Positions 34,131 through 42,927 of a stretch of DNA of 54,971 nucleotides are shown here, one piece after another. Numbering within the stretch: position 1 is the first letter of the stretch; every line of letters begins with the position of its first letter. Source of the stretch: Candidatus Avimonas merdigallinarum (GTDB lineage Bacteria; Bacillota; Clostridia; Oscillospirales; Acutalibacteraceae); contig CAJFGS010000017.1 in NCBI GenBank assembly GCA_904377855.1, positions 816 to 55,786 of the forward strand, read 5' to 3'. The translations under genes were made by a program, and so were the position numbers. The notes under the pieces were generated by a model. The model made no database searches, was not told the origin of the DNA, and saw only the letters and a program-made list of their open reading frames with translations.

Positions 34131-37100
34131 ATGAAAAAAAGAGTCAGGCGTATCCTGAGCGTTATAGCTGCGGCGGCTGTGACGGTATCCTGTTTCATAC
34201 CGGTTTGGCTACCGGTTACTGCCGAAAACGGGAGCGGAAGCGACGAATTTGAAAATGAGCATTACGCGATTGATTTTGAGAAATTTTCCAGTAATGGAGA
34301 GGGCTGGGGAGAGCCACGCGAGGCAAACGGGATAAAAATCGGCTGGAGTCTGGAGGGCGCGGACGGCGAAAAACACTTGCGTTTTACCAAAACCGCTCCT
34401 CCGGCCGGAAGCGAGAGCGCCTATATTGACTGGGCCGCCGGGGGCGCCTGCATGATCAATTTGAACGAAACCGGCGCCGCGATGAACACGGAAGGAAGCA
34501 TCAAGCTGACCCCCGGCGGGAAATACCGGGTGAAGATGCGCTTTCAGTTGTCCGGTTTCCAGGCAACTGGAGATTTTCCACAGGTGGATCTCTTTCTAAG
34601 CCTGGCAACTAAAGGCACGCAGCCGTGGGAAAGCGTTCCGACAGCGGACGGCGGCTGGCACTGTGTACCGGATGGGCTTATGGTGCTTGACGGGCTGACC
34701 GCCGATACCCGGAGCGGCGACGACAATTGGATAGAGAAGACCTATGTTGTGACGGCGCCGGACAACGCGGATCAGGGCAGCCTGCTGTTTGGAACCGGAT
34801 ATATTCGCAGTGATAGCGATTATTCGGATTTCTTCTCCCCTATGCACTGGGCCTCCTACGATTTTCTCCTGGATGGCGTGCAGATCGACCGGGTGGAAGA
34901 GGTGACGGTTCACGGCATCGACCCCGACGGCGGCGAGACGAAAACCACCTATTACGGCGCGCCTGGGGACTACCTGACCCCGGACAACGACTGGGACTAT
35001 ACCTACTACAGAGTCTACAATGCCGAAACCGGAGAATTCTCCGATCCGATTACCCCGGACGAGGGCCACGCGGGACAATACCGGTTTACCAACCGCACCC
35101 ATGTGGATATTTATTATCTCATGGATCATGTCCGGGAGGAAAACCACACCATCGATTTTGAAGGCTTCTCTCCTGACTCAAACGCCTGGGGAACGCCTTA
35201 TACCGGTGCGGACGGCAAGGTCAACGGCTGGAGTCTGGAAGGCGAAGCGGGCAGCAAAAGGCTGCATTTTACCAAGCGGCATCAGGGCGAAGCCGACGGC
35301 AACTGCGGGAACGCCTTTCTGGTAAATCTAAATGAGACAGGCGCCGCGATGAATGAGTCCGGCACGGTCTTGCTGACGCCCGGCGGAAAATACACGGTGA
35401 AAATGCGCTACAAGCTGTCGGGCTTTCCGTCTGGGCAGTATGGGGATTGTACGTCCGTGAGCCTCTTTTTGGGTGTGGCGAAGGGCGATAGCCTCCAGGA
35501 CAGCTTTGTGAGCACAAATTCCGGCTGGTCGAATGTAGTAAACGGCCTGATGATTCTGGATACCTTAACCGAAGACACCAAAAGCAGTGACGACGGCTGG
35601 ATTGTCAAAACCTATACGGTGACCGTTCCGGCGGATGCGGGCAGCGGCAGTCTTCTGTTCGGCGCGGCCTATCTCAACCCGGAGGCTGACTACGGCTTCA
35701 GCGTCCATAACTGGGGGACCTATGATTTTTACCTGGACGAGGTGCAGATTGACCGGGTGCCCAGCTTTAGCCAGCTGGAGAAAACCTCTTTGGTGCTGCA
35801 TACCAACGGGGCAGCGGGCGGAGACGTTACGGAAAAGGGCTTCCCCGGAGACTATGCAACTCTGCCTATACCGGTAAAGGATGGCCATGATTTTGCGGGC
35901 TGGTACCGGGACGAAGCGCTGACCCAGAAAGCGGGTACGGTGTATTTCCCGGACAACGGCGAGCTCCACCTGTATGCCCGGTGGATCCCCAGGGGTTCTT
36001 TGGAATACGACGCCATTATGGATTTTGAAAGGCTTCCTTATGATACGGCAAATAAGGACAGCGTCCAGTTTAATGCGAACTTTTTCACGGTTATCGACAG
36101 CGGCGAGGTGTTCGCCGGCGATCAGTCCCTTCAATACCGTCATCAGGCGGGGCAGCCGGATTACTTCCGGCACGACAGCGCCTTTGCGGTTTATAACCGG
36201 GACGGACAGGGGGTATTCCTGAAAGACAATACCACCTATATGCTTCACTTCTGGTATAAGGCGGGGCAGATGGACAGAAGCGTCCGGCTGACCCCTATGA
36301 CCGGTTTTCGTGACGGAAACGGTGCGAACTATTGGGCTGACGGCAAGATTGTCTACGATATGTCCGCGTACATCATTTCCCCGGACGAGACGGGAAACGA
36401 CTGGAAGCAGGGGGTAATGACCTTTACCACCGGGAAGGTGGAGGAGGATCCCTATTGGGGCTATGATCAGCTTTTCCTGCAAGTGAATGTGGTTGCGGAT
36501 GCCGACGCGACGATCTATCTGGATAACATAACCGTCACCGAGGTGGAGAATATTGAAGGCCCCGAAAAGGTCGATTCTGTCACCGACTTTGAAGATGTAC
36601 CGTATACACGAGATGGGGAAATAAACAACAATTTGTTCACCGTGGTGGAATCAGGCTGGAAATCCGCAGATGATCACGCCCTGCAGTACAAACGTGAAAA
36701 GGGTCAGACGGAGGCCTTCGCCTCCTTCAGCGCCTTTGGGATTTACAGCCGGCTCAACCGGGAGGGCATCCGCCTGACGGACAATACCGGCTATAAGCTC
36801 ACCTTCCGGTATAAGGCGGATTCCCTGAGCACGGCGGTGCGGGTGGAGCCCATGGCGAATTTCTGGGACGGAAACGGCGGAAATTTCTGGGTTCGCGATG
36901 AAAACGTCTCGGTCTTCAGCGGCAACGGCTACACCATTGTCCCTGAAGACGCGGACGGCGAATGGAAAACCGGTACCCTGTATTTTACCACGGGAGAGGT
37001 AGAAAGAGATCCTTATTGGGGTTATAACATGCTCTTCCTGTGCGTCAACGTTCTGGAGGATACCGCGGCGACGGTCTACTTTGACGATATCACTCTCCGG

Positions 37101-39566
37101 ACGCTGGCGGAAGAAGAATTGTACATTTCGGAGGTGTACACCTCCGATAAAAACGTGTTTCTGACCACTGTCCCCGACGGGCAGGGCGGGCGGCGGCCCC
37201 TGCAAAAGGGGGATACGCTGGAGCTGGGCGTTCCCACGACCCCCGGCTATGCCTTCAGCGGCTGGTATGAGGACAGTACCTTTACCAAGCCTATTCCGGA
37301 GGGCCGGTATATGGTCAACAGCTCCGGATGCGTTTACGCTAAATGGCGGCTTTCCTATGCCAAAACCGACTTTGAGCGCTATCCCGACTCATGGAAGGCG
37401 GATTCCCTTCGGCTCTCAGAGGGGATGAGCATCGCGGAGGACTTCGGTTATCAAAGCGGCGGGTCCCTGCGCTATCGCTATGATGGTTCGGCCGACAATT
37501 ATTGGGCGTACGCCCAGCTGTACAATGCAAACGACATTGTGGATCTGCGGGAGGATCCGCTGATTGTCGAAAAGGGGCAGTCCTATAAGCTGTCCTTCCA
37601 ATACTATGTCGCCGAAACGGACAGCCGCATCTCCATCACGCCCGTTACGGCCTCCCGCACAAACTGCTGGGCGTATAAGGTCGAAAATTACCCCGGCTAT
37701 ATCATCAAGCCAACGGCAAAGGGGACGGGCTGGCAAAGGGCGGAGCTGGTGTTTACCGCCGACTCCATGGATCCGCAGGACGGGGAATACGGAGATTCCC
37801 TCTATCTCAAAATAACCGCCCATGGCAAAGCGGCGGATATCTATGTGGACGATGTGGAGCTGACCTCTCTGGGGGACGAGGTATATATCGCTTTTGAGGC
37901 CAATAACGGCTCGAATCAAACCTTCGTTACCGGTAAGCCCGGCAGCGCCGTCGGCGCCCTCCCCACCCCGTCGCGCGCGGGTCATACCTTTGCGGGGTGG
38001 TATACCGACGAGGCGGTCTCCTCGCCATTTACGAGTACCGTTTTTGCAGCCTCCTCCATCACTCTTTACGCAAAATGGCAGGTCAACGACAGCGTTACCT
38101 TCAGCTTTGAGGACGAGTATTACCGCAATTTGCAGGAAATGCAGCACGACTGTGCCGAGGCGTCCGACGACATGGCCACAGACGGCCGGTATTCCATGAA
38201 GGTGGATAAAACCGTAAACAGGCCCAACCGAACCCACGCCAGTCTCATCCTCAGCCTTGGAGAGGTTCCTTTCCGGGCGGAAAAGGGAGCGACCTATGCG
38301 GTGATCTTCGACTATTATGTCCAATCCACCAACGTAGACAATCTGGATAAAGGAGAGGCACCTAGTGTAGGGGTTCTGCTGGGCGAGGAGAATAATCTGT
38401 GGGCCAATATTCATTGGCCGGAGGGAAGCTATTCCTTCACCCTTGCTGAAGAAACCGGTATCTGGCGGACAGGAGCCTTTATGTTCACGGCGGATTACAC
38501 CCAGGACAGCGCCAACGTGCTCTATTTCCGGGTATCGTCCAGCCCTCGTTTCTGCGGATATTTCGACAACGTCCGCTTGACCAAGGTTACCGCCGCCGAC
38601 GACACCTCCGCTGTTCTGCTTGATCCGGCCGGCGCGTCCTCACTGGGCGGCGCTCAGCTGCTCCACTATGGCCACGAAGGGGACACGGTGAACCTTCCTA
38701 CCACCCTGACCCGGAAGGGGCATGTATTTACCGGCTGGTATCGAGACAGAAATTGTACTGACGCGATACAGGACAATATTTATACCTTTGGGCAGGTCAA
38801 TCAGACCCTGTATGCCGGCTGGGCGAACCTGGGCTTTGTTCAGGGCTTTGAAACCTTCCCTCATTACTCCCAGCAAAATTACTACTATATGGATTTCGAC
38901 TATGAGATTTGCAACAGTGCCGATAAAGCCCACAGCGGTTCTTATTCCCTTCATCGGATAGGCAAGGATCATCACAACGCAGCGGCGCAGATCATTTCCA
39001 AGGAACTCAATGCCCGGTTGAGCGAGGGACAGATCTATAAGCTTACCATGTATGTCCGCCTGGAGGAAGGCAAGCATTCCGACGGCGCTGTAGCGATTGC
39101 CTGTACGGATATCATGAAGTATGCCTGGGCCGTAGCGGGCGAATGGAAAAACATCATCGCCGTTAAGGATCTGCAGGATCACCAGTGGCACAAGGTGGAA
39201 TATACCTTCCTCGCTACCGGCAGCTATCTTTCCATCCGCACTCCGGGGTATTTGGATCTTTACATCGATGACATTTCCTTTGAACTCTTGGAGAATGCGA
39301 AACCGGAGGACTGCAGTAAACCGGTGGAATGTACGGAATATATTCCCAAGCGTCTGGACGAGGGTACGTCAGAGGATATTACCAAAAACGACATCGATAC
39401 CTCGCTTCTGAAAATGGCGGGCGGGAGGGTACAGCCTCTGCCGCAGAAATCCGGCCTGAGCATCGGAGCGATCATCGCTATCGTTGCTGCGGCGGTTGTG
39501 GTTGCCGCGGGCGCCGCCGTACTGGTGGTAGTCATTGTGAAACGCAGAAAAAGGAGGAACGGCTGA
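34131..39566 (+). CDS. 1811-aa multi-module surface glycan-binding protein
   Basis: A very large membrane-anchored protein. After a signal peptide, it has seven beta-sandwich modules that each end in a strand like 'YLDNITV' or 'YFDDITL' (about 44-260, 343-545, 628-805, 817-990, 1080-1245, 1315-1490, 1565-1722) typical of family 4/9/22-like carbohydrate-binding folds. Four InlB/Flg_new-type repeats lie between them (GHDFAGWYRD, GYAFSGWYED, GHTFAGWYTD, GHVFTGWYRD). A single helix near 1778-1803 and a KRRKRRNG tail anchor it; no sortase motif is seen. GGAGG lies 7 bases before the ATG; the stop overlaps the GH16 start (TGATG). The first two modules resemble the N-terminal domain of the preceding gene. 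Probably the main surface polysaccharide trap. Confidence 0.87.
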   Translation: MKKRVRRILSVIAAAAVTVSCFIPVWLPVTAENGSGSDEFENEHYAIDFEKFSSNGEGWGEPREANGIKIGWSLEGADGEKHLRFTKTAPPAGSESAYIDWAAGGACMINLNETGAAMNTEGSIKLTPGGKYRVKMRFQLSGFQATGDFPQVDLFLSLATKGTQPWESVPTADGGWHCVPDGLMVLDGLTADTRSGDDNWIEKTYVVTAPDNADQGSLLFGTGYIRSDSDYSDFFSPMHWASYDFLLDGVQIDRVEEVTVHGIDPDGGETKTTYYGAPGDYLTPDNDWDYTYYRVYNAETGEFSDPITPDEGHAGQYRFTNRTHVDIYYLMDHVREENHTIDFEGFSPDSNAWGTPYTGADGKVNGWSLEGEAGSKRLHFTKRHQGEADGNCGNAFLVNLNETGAAMNESGTVLLTPGGKYTVKMRYKLSGFPSGQYGDCTSVSLFLGVAKGDSLQDSFVSTNSGWSNVVNGLMILDTLTEDTKSSDDGWIVKTYTVTVPADAGSGSLLFGAAYLNPEADYGFSVHNWGTYDFYLDEVQIDRVPSFSQLEKTSLVLHTNGAAGGDVTEKGFPGDYATLPIPVKDGHDFAGWYRDEALTQKAGTVYFPDNGELHLYARWIPRGSLEYDAIMDFERLPYDTANKDSVQFNANFFTVIDSGEVFAGDQSLQYRHQAGQPDYFRHDSAFAVYNRDGQGVFLKDNTTYMLHFWYKAGQMDRSVRLTPMTGFRDGNGANYWADGKIVYDMSAYIISPDETGNDWKQGVMTFTTGKVEEDPYWGYDQLFLQVNVVADADATIYLDNITVTEVENIEGPEKVDSVTDFEDVPYTRDGEINNNLFTVVESGWKSADDHALQYKREKGQTEAFASFSAFGIYSRLNREGIRLTDNTGYKLTFRYKADSLSTAVRVEPMANFWDGNGGNFWVRDENVSVFSGNGYTIVPEDADGEWKTGTLYFTTGEVERDPYWGYNMLFLCVNVLEDTAATVYFDDITLRTLAEEELYISEVYTSDKNVFLTTVPDGQGGRRPLQKGDTLELGVPTTPGYAFSGWYEDSTFTKPIPEGRYMVNSSGCVYAKWRLSYAKTDFERYPDSWKADSLRLSEGMSIAEDFGYQSGGSLRYRYDGSADNYWAYAQLYNANDIVDLREDPLIVEKGQSYKLSFQYYVAETDSRISITPVTASRTNCWAYKVENYPGYIIKPTAKGTGWQRAELVFTADSMDPQDGEYGDSLYLKITAHGKAADIYVDDVELTSLGDEVYIAFEANNGSNQTFVTGKPGSAVGALPTPSRAGHTFAGWYTDEAVSSPFTSTVFAASSITLYAKWQVNDSVTFSFEDEYYRNLQEMQHDCAEASDDMATDGRYSMKVDKTVNRPNRTHASLILSLGEVPFRAEKGATYAVIFDYYVQSTNVDNLDKGEAPSVGVLLGEENNLWANIHWPEGSYSFTLAEETGIWRTGAFMFTADYTQDSANVLYFRVSSSPRFCGYFDNVRLTKVTAADDTSAVLLDPAGASSLGGAQLLHYGHEGDTVNLPTTLTRKGHVFTGWYRDRNCTDAIQDNIYTFGQVNQTLYAGWANLGFVQGFETFPHYSQQNYYYMDFDYEICNSADKAHSGSYSLHRIGKDHHNAAAQIISKELNARLSEGQIYKLTMYVRLEEGKHSDGAVAIACTDIMKYAWAVAGEWKNIIAVKDLQDHQWHKVEYTFLATGSYLSIRTPGYLDLYIDDISFELLENAKPEDCSKPVECTEYIPKRLDEGTSEDITKNDIDTSLLKMAGGRVQPLPQKSGLSIGAIIAIVAAAVVVAAGAAVLVVVIVKRRKRRNG

Positions 39567-41305
39567 TGAGACTGAGAAGATATATCGCTTTGGTTCTTTC
39601 CGTCGCTGTTCTGCTGGCCGCCGCAGGCTGCGGCGACCGGCAGCCGGTCCCTGCCGGTGAACAGGGGGAACCGCTGGCCACCGTCAACCCCAACAACGAG
39701 AAACGGTTTGCCTATGCCATCACCTATGCCGAAGATTCCTCGCAGGAGGTCAAGGAGCTTGCAAAGGAGATGCGCAAGACGCTGCGAGGCACATTTTCCT
39801 CCTCCGTCACCCTGACCACCGCCTCCAAAAGCAGCGGCGGCATGGAGATCCTCATCGGACAGACAGGACAAAGGGAAACCCAGGAAGCGGCGCAGCGGCT
39901 GAAGGACAACCGCCAGCTCTATTATCTGGACTTTATCATTAAAGTCATCGGTGACAAAATCGTCTTGTATTCCGAGAATGACAGTATGCTGCAAAAGGCG
40001 GTGTCCTATTTTACCGAAACCTACTGCACCGGCGCTGATGCCTGGAATCAGCTTACCACCCTCACCGAAATCATCTATGAGGCGCCTTTGGAAGCAAAGC
40101 CCCACGAACTGGCGGGAACTCCGTTGGAGCAGTTTACGATTGTGACTCCCCGCGACATGGAATACATCTATGGCCGGGCGGTAACCGAACTGGTGGAGTA
40201 TCTCAATCAGGACCAGGGCTATACCCTTCCTGTGCAGGATCAGCGCAACGAGCCTGTAGAGCACGAAATCCTTATTGGCAATCTGGAACGGGAGGAAAGC
40301 CGTGCGGTTTCCGTGTCCGGGGAGAACGCTTGGATCCTCCGGCTGGCAAATGGCAAGCTGGTGATCAAGGCCGGCAGCAGTCTCGCGCTGTGGGCAGGCA
40401 TTCACGCCTTTACAGAGGAAATCCGCCGTCAGGCGGCCGGGGCTCATCTGAGCCTGGCCGACGGTTATGAGCTTACCGGCGTATATGAACCGGCGGACGA
40501 CGAGTATGCCTATGTCTGGGGAGACGAGTTCAACGGGAATGCCCTGGACCGCAGCAAATGGGGCGACTATTACAACGACCCCGTCGGAAATACCGCCCCT
40601 TCCCTTCTGGGCGGCCAATTTATCCAGAAAGGATATGAGAACGTCAAACTTACAGGCGACGGTATGGCCACTGTTTTTACAGAACGAAACGGCAAGGATT
40701 TCACTGGCGGATATCTTTGCAGCGACGACCATATGCAGTATCGGTACGGCATCATGGAGATGCGCGTACAGCTGGGCGTCAAGCCCGCTCACTTCGCCCT
40801 TTGGATGAACGGCGGAAATATCCCCCGGGGCGCGGCAGCCGAGTTCGATCTGCTCGAAAATTTCGGAGAGACGGACAGCTTTGCGTCCAACATCCACAAC
40901 TGGTCCGAGGGCATGTACCATACCTCTCTCGACGGCGGGGAATTCCAGGAGGCCAAGCAGTACCATTTTAGCGACAGCCTGGCTCCGGAAGAGGATTTGA
41001 GCAACAGCTTCCATGTCTATACCCTGGCGTGGGACGACCGCAAGGTGGACTTTGCCTTTGACGGAAAGGTGTTTTTCTCCTACAGCCTGGACGATCATGA
41101 GAATGTGGATTACTGCAGGCTTTCCACTCTTCTGCTCATTACCGCAAACATGGGCGGCACCGGCTGGGGCATGAAATATGAAGAAGGAGATCCGGAGTAT
41201 GCGGAACTGAAGGTGGACTATGTGCGGCTGTATCAGCGTGCGGATATCGGCTTGTTCTATACGGCGGATCAAATCGCCGCCATGGAAAGACCGGCGGAAG
41301 ACTAG
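39566..41305 (+). CDS. GH16 beta-glucanase lipoprotein
   Basis: A 579-aa secreted lipoprotein (lipobox LAAAGC, Cys at 23). Residues about 25-305 form an accessory domain (with ILIGQTGQRETQEAAQ and EILIGNLEREESRA) I cannot assign. Residues about 313-555 are a GH16 jelly roll: YVWGDEFNGNALDRSKW, the catalytic block EFDLLE giving E426 and E431 (ExDxxE), FHVYTLAWDDRKVDFAFDGK and the closing ELKVDYVRLYQ. This predicts endo-acting cleavage of beta-1,3 or mixed-linkage beta-glucan, or a galactan; family members differ. The start overlaps the preceding stop by one base with AAAGGAGG upstream, so it is coupled to the giant binding protein: binder and enzyme are made together and tethered to the membrane. 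Confidence 0.92.
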   Translation: MRLRRYIALVLSVAVLLAAAGCGDRQPVPAGEQGEPLATVNPNNEKRFAYAITYAEDSSQEVKELAKEMRKTLRGTFSSSVTLTTASKSSGGMEILIGQTGQRETQEAAQRLKDNRQLYYLDFIIKVIGDKIVLYSENDSMLQKAVSYFTETYCTGADAWNQLTTLTEIIYEAPLEAKPHELAGTPLEQFTIVTPRDMEYIYGRAVTELVEYLNQDQGYTLPVQDQRNEPVEHEILIGNLEREESRAVSVSGENAWILRLANGKLVIKAGSSLALWAGIHAFTEEIRRQAAGAHLSLADGYELTGVYEPADDEYAYVWGDEFNGNALDRSKWGDYYNDPVGNTAPSLLGGQFIQKGYENVKLTGDGMATVFTERNGKDFTGGYLCSDDHMQYRYGIMEMRVQLGVKPAHFALWMNGGNIPRGAAAEFDLLENFGETDSFASNIHNWSEGMYHTSLDGGEFQEAKQYHFSDSLAPEEDLSNSFHVYTLAWDDRKVDFAFDGKVFFSYSLDDHENVDYCRLSTLLLITANMGGTGWGMKYEEGDPEYAELKVDYVRLYQRADIGLFYTADQIAAMERPAED

Positions 41306-41372
41306 GCCTAGCTTATCGATGGATTTTTCATAAAAGCAGTCTCTTAAGCGATAAGGCATACCGGATGGCAAA

Positions 41373-41409
41373 GCACAGCTCCCGAGGGCGGCATCCCCGG
41401 GAGCTGTGC
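41373..41409. terminator. hairpin between convergent GH16 and regulator genes
   Basis: GCACAGCTCCC (41373-41383) and GGGAGCTGTGC (41399-41409) are perfectly complementary over 11 bp. It sits between convergent stops (41305 and 41423) and probably terminates both ways; T-runs are weak. Confidence 0.65.
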
Positions 41410-41422
41410 TGACCGGCGTATC

Positions 41423-42601
41423 CTATGCATGCAGCCGGGCGATATAGTCCTTCAGATTGTCCAAGTGTATATACTTGGAGGCTGTCTGGATAAACTCTTT
41501 TTTATTATGAATTTTTGCGGATTTGAGCATCTGATTCAGGTGATATTGCAAGGTTTGCGGGGTGATGAAGTGCTTTTCGCAGATGGCGGCGTTGGATTGT
41601 TTTTCAAGAAGCATTTGTAAAATCTGAAGCTCCAGGACACTCAAGATGCGAAGCATGTTCTCCAAGTTGATGATTTCCGATAATATAGGCTCGTTTTTGA
41701 AAGGCCGGATTTTGGGAATATCACTGGACAGAAGAGGAAGCCTACGCCCCAGGGAGGGGTATTTTATGCCGTTGTCATCGCTTGTTTCAAAAGGAAGGTT
41801 GCCGGTTGACTCGCGCGTCACCAGGTCATCGTACAAGGACACATTCAAGGTCATGCACAGATCGGGATTTTTACTCCGCACCTGATGAATCCAGGAAAGC
41901 GCACGGATGGCACTTTGCGTCGAATAGGAGCAGGTGGTCAGCGAGGGAGAATATAAGTTTGAAATGATGGTATTCATGGTTCCCACGATAAAACACTGCT
42001 TCAAATAGGCCGGATCGTATCGTTTGAGTTCGTTGATCAGAGCGATGGCGATAAAATCATTGGGGCAGATAATGGCGTCATATTCCCTGCAATTGGAAAA
42101 AAAGGATTGAAAGACTGCCTCCAGCCCGTCGGCGGTGGCAGGAAATATGTCTTTCCGGTGAAAGCCGGAATACATGTCGTAGAGCGTTTCGCAGCGCTTC
42201 ATATCATGCGGTGAATACGGATTTAAATAGAAAAAGCAAATACGCTTTTTATCATACATAAAAAAATAGTCCAGTAGTACAGCCATGCTCAGCCGGAAAT
42301 TGTCTGAAATCGTATCATAAATATATTCCGGAAATGTGTCGCTAAAGCTGTGAAGCGCAATCACTGGAACACGGTGCTGATTGCAGAAGGCAAGAATATC
42401 GCGGTGCTCATTCGCAAGGGTATGGGAGATCAACAGCATGGCTGAAGGGTCGTTTAATAAAGCCGGGGTATCCTCCATGCCCGCAAGAAGCTTTACAGGT
42501 ATTCGTTTCTGATTCAAAGCCTTGACCATAGCAATTTCCTGATGATTTTTCTCGGGAACAAAGTCAACAATGTTCGGATCGGACAGAATATAGATAGACA
42601 C
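41423..42601 (-). CDS. sugar-sensor regulator with C-terminal LuxR-type HTH
   Basis: A 392-aa regulator. Residues about 1-255 resemble the periplasmic-binding-protein-like core of LacI/GalR repressors (SIYILSDPNIVDFVPEKN, MLLISHTLANEHRDILAFC, YDAIICPNDFIAIALINEL), but there is no N-terminal LacI HTH. Instead the C-terminus (about 322-385) reads LSVLELQILQMLLEKQSNAAI and TPQTLQYHLNQMLKSAKIHNK, the layout of a LuxR/GerE HTH. I choose the GTG at 42601 (GGTGGTGATCTT upstream); the frame could start up to 11 codons earlier. It lies, on the opposite strand, between the two transport blocks of the locus, so it is the natural candidate regulator. Domain order is unusual. Confidence 0.8.
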   Translation of the reverse strand: MSIYILSDPNIVDFVPEKNHQEIAMVKALNQKRIPVKLLAGMEDTPALLNDPSAMLLISHTLANEHRDILAFCNQHRVPVIALHSFSDTFPEYIYDTISDNFRLSMAVLLDYFFMYDKKRICFFYLNPYSPHDMKRCETLYDMYSGFHRKDIFPATADGLEAVFQSFFSNCREYDAIICPNDFIAIALINELKRYDPAYLKQCFIVGTMNTIISNLYSPSLTTCSYSTQSAIRALSWIHQVRSKNPDLCMTLNVSLYDDLVTRESTGNLPFETSDDNGIKYPSLGRRLPLLSSDIPKIRPFKNEPILSEIINLENMLRILSVLELQILQMLLEKQSNAAICEKHFITPQTLQYHLNQMLKSAKIHNKKEFIQTASKYIHLDNLKDYIARLHA

Positions 42602-42927
42602 AAGATCACCACCGTCTACAGTATGCCATAGCACCGCCCGGCAAAATACCTTTTCAGCGGCGCGCCTACATATTTATTATACCACAATTTGACTGCGCGG
42701 AGCGCAGGAGCGGTACAGCCGCCGGGGCGTCAGTCCCAAATTGTGGGAACAATGTTCTCTCAGGCGTCCGAAGGCTTGCTGCGCAAGGCTTCGGCCTACG
42801 CTGTGAGGTTATTATACCACAAAACCCGGTTATTTGCGCAGGAATTAAATCGAAAAACAATCCGGTAGATTTCTCCTGTTGGTAGCAGGGCCAAAACGCA
42901 GAATTCTTTCAAAGGATGTGACTGATT
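42602..42927. promoter_or_regulatory. regulator/transporter divergent control region
   Basis: Contains two identical minus-strand extended -10 boxes (TGGTATAAT, complement at 42676-42684 and 42811-42819), a perfect 10-bp inverted repeat CCACAATTTG (42682-42691) / CAAATTGTGG (42737-42746) starting at the first box, and a 12-bp hairpin with one mismatch (42768-42779 / 42783-42794). This looks like an autoregulated operator/promoter region for the regulator; no clear plus-strand promoter for the 42928 gene was found. Confidence 0.55.

Noticed and set aside
39260..41371. 703-codon open frame on the minus strand opposite GH16
   Set aside because: Antisense to a gene with clear catalytic motifs and codon pattern; no recognisable product.
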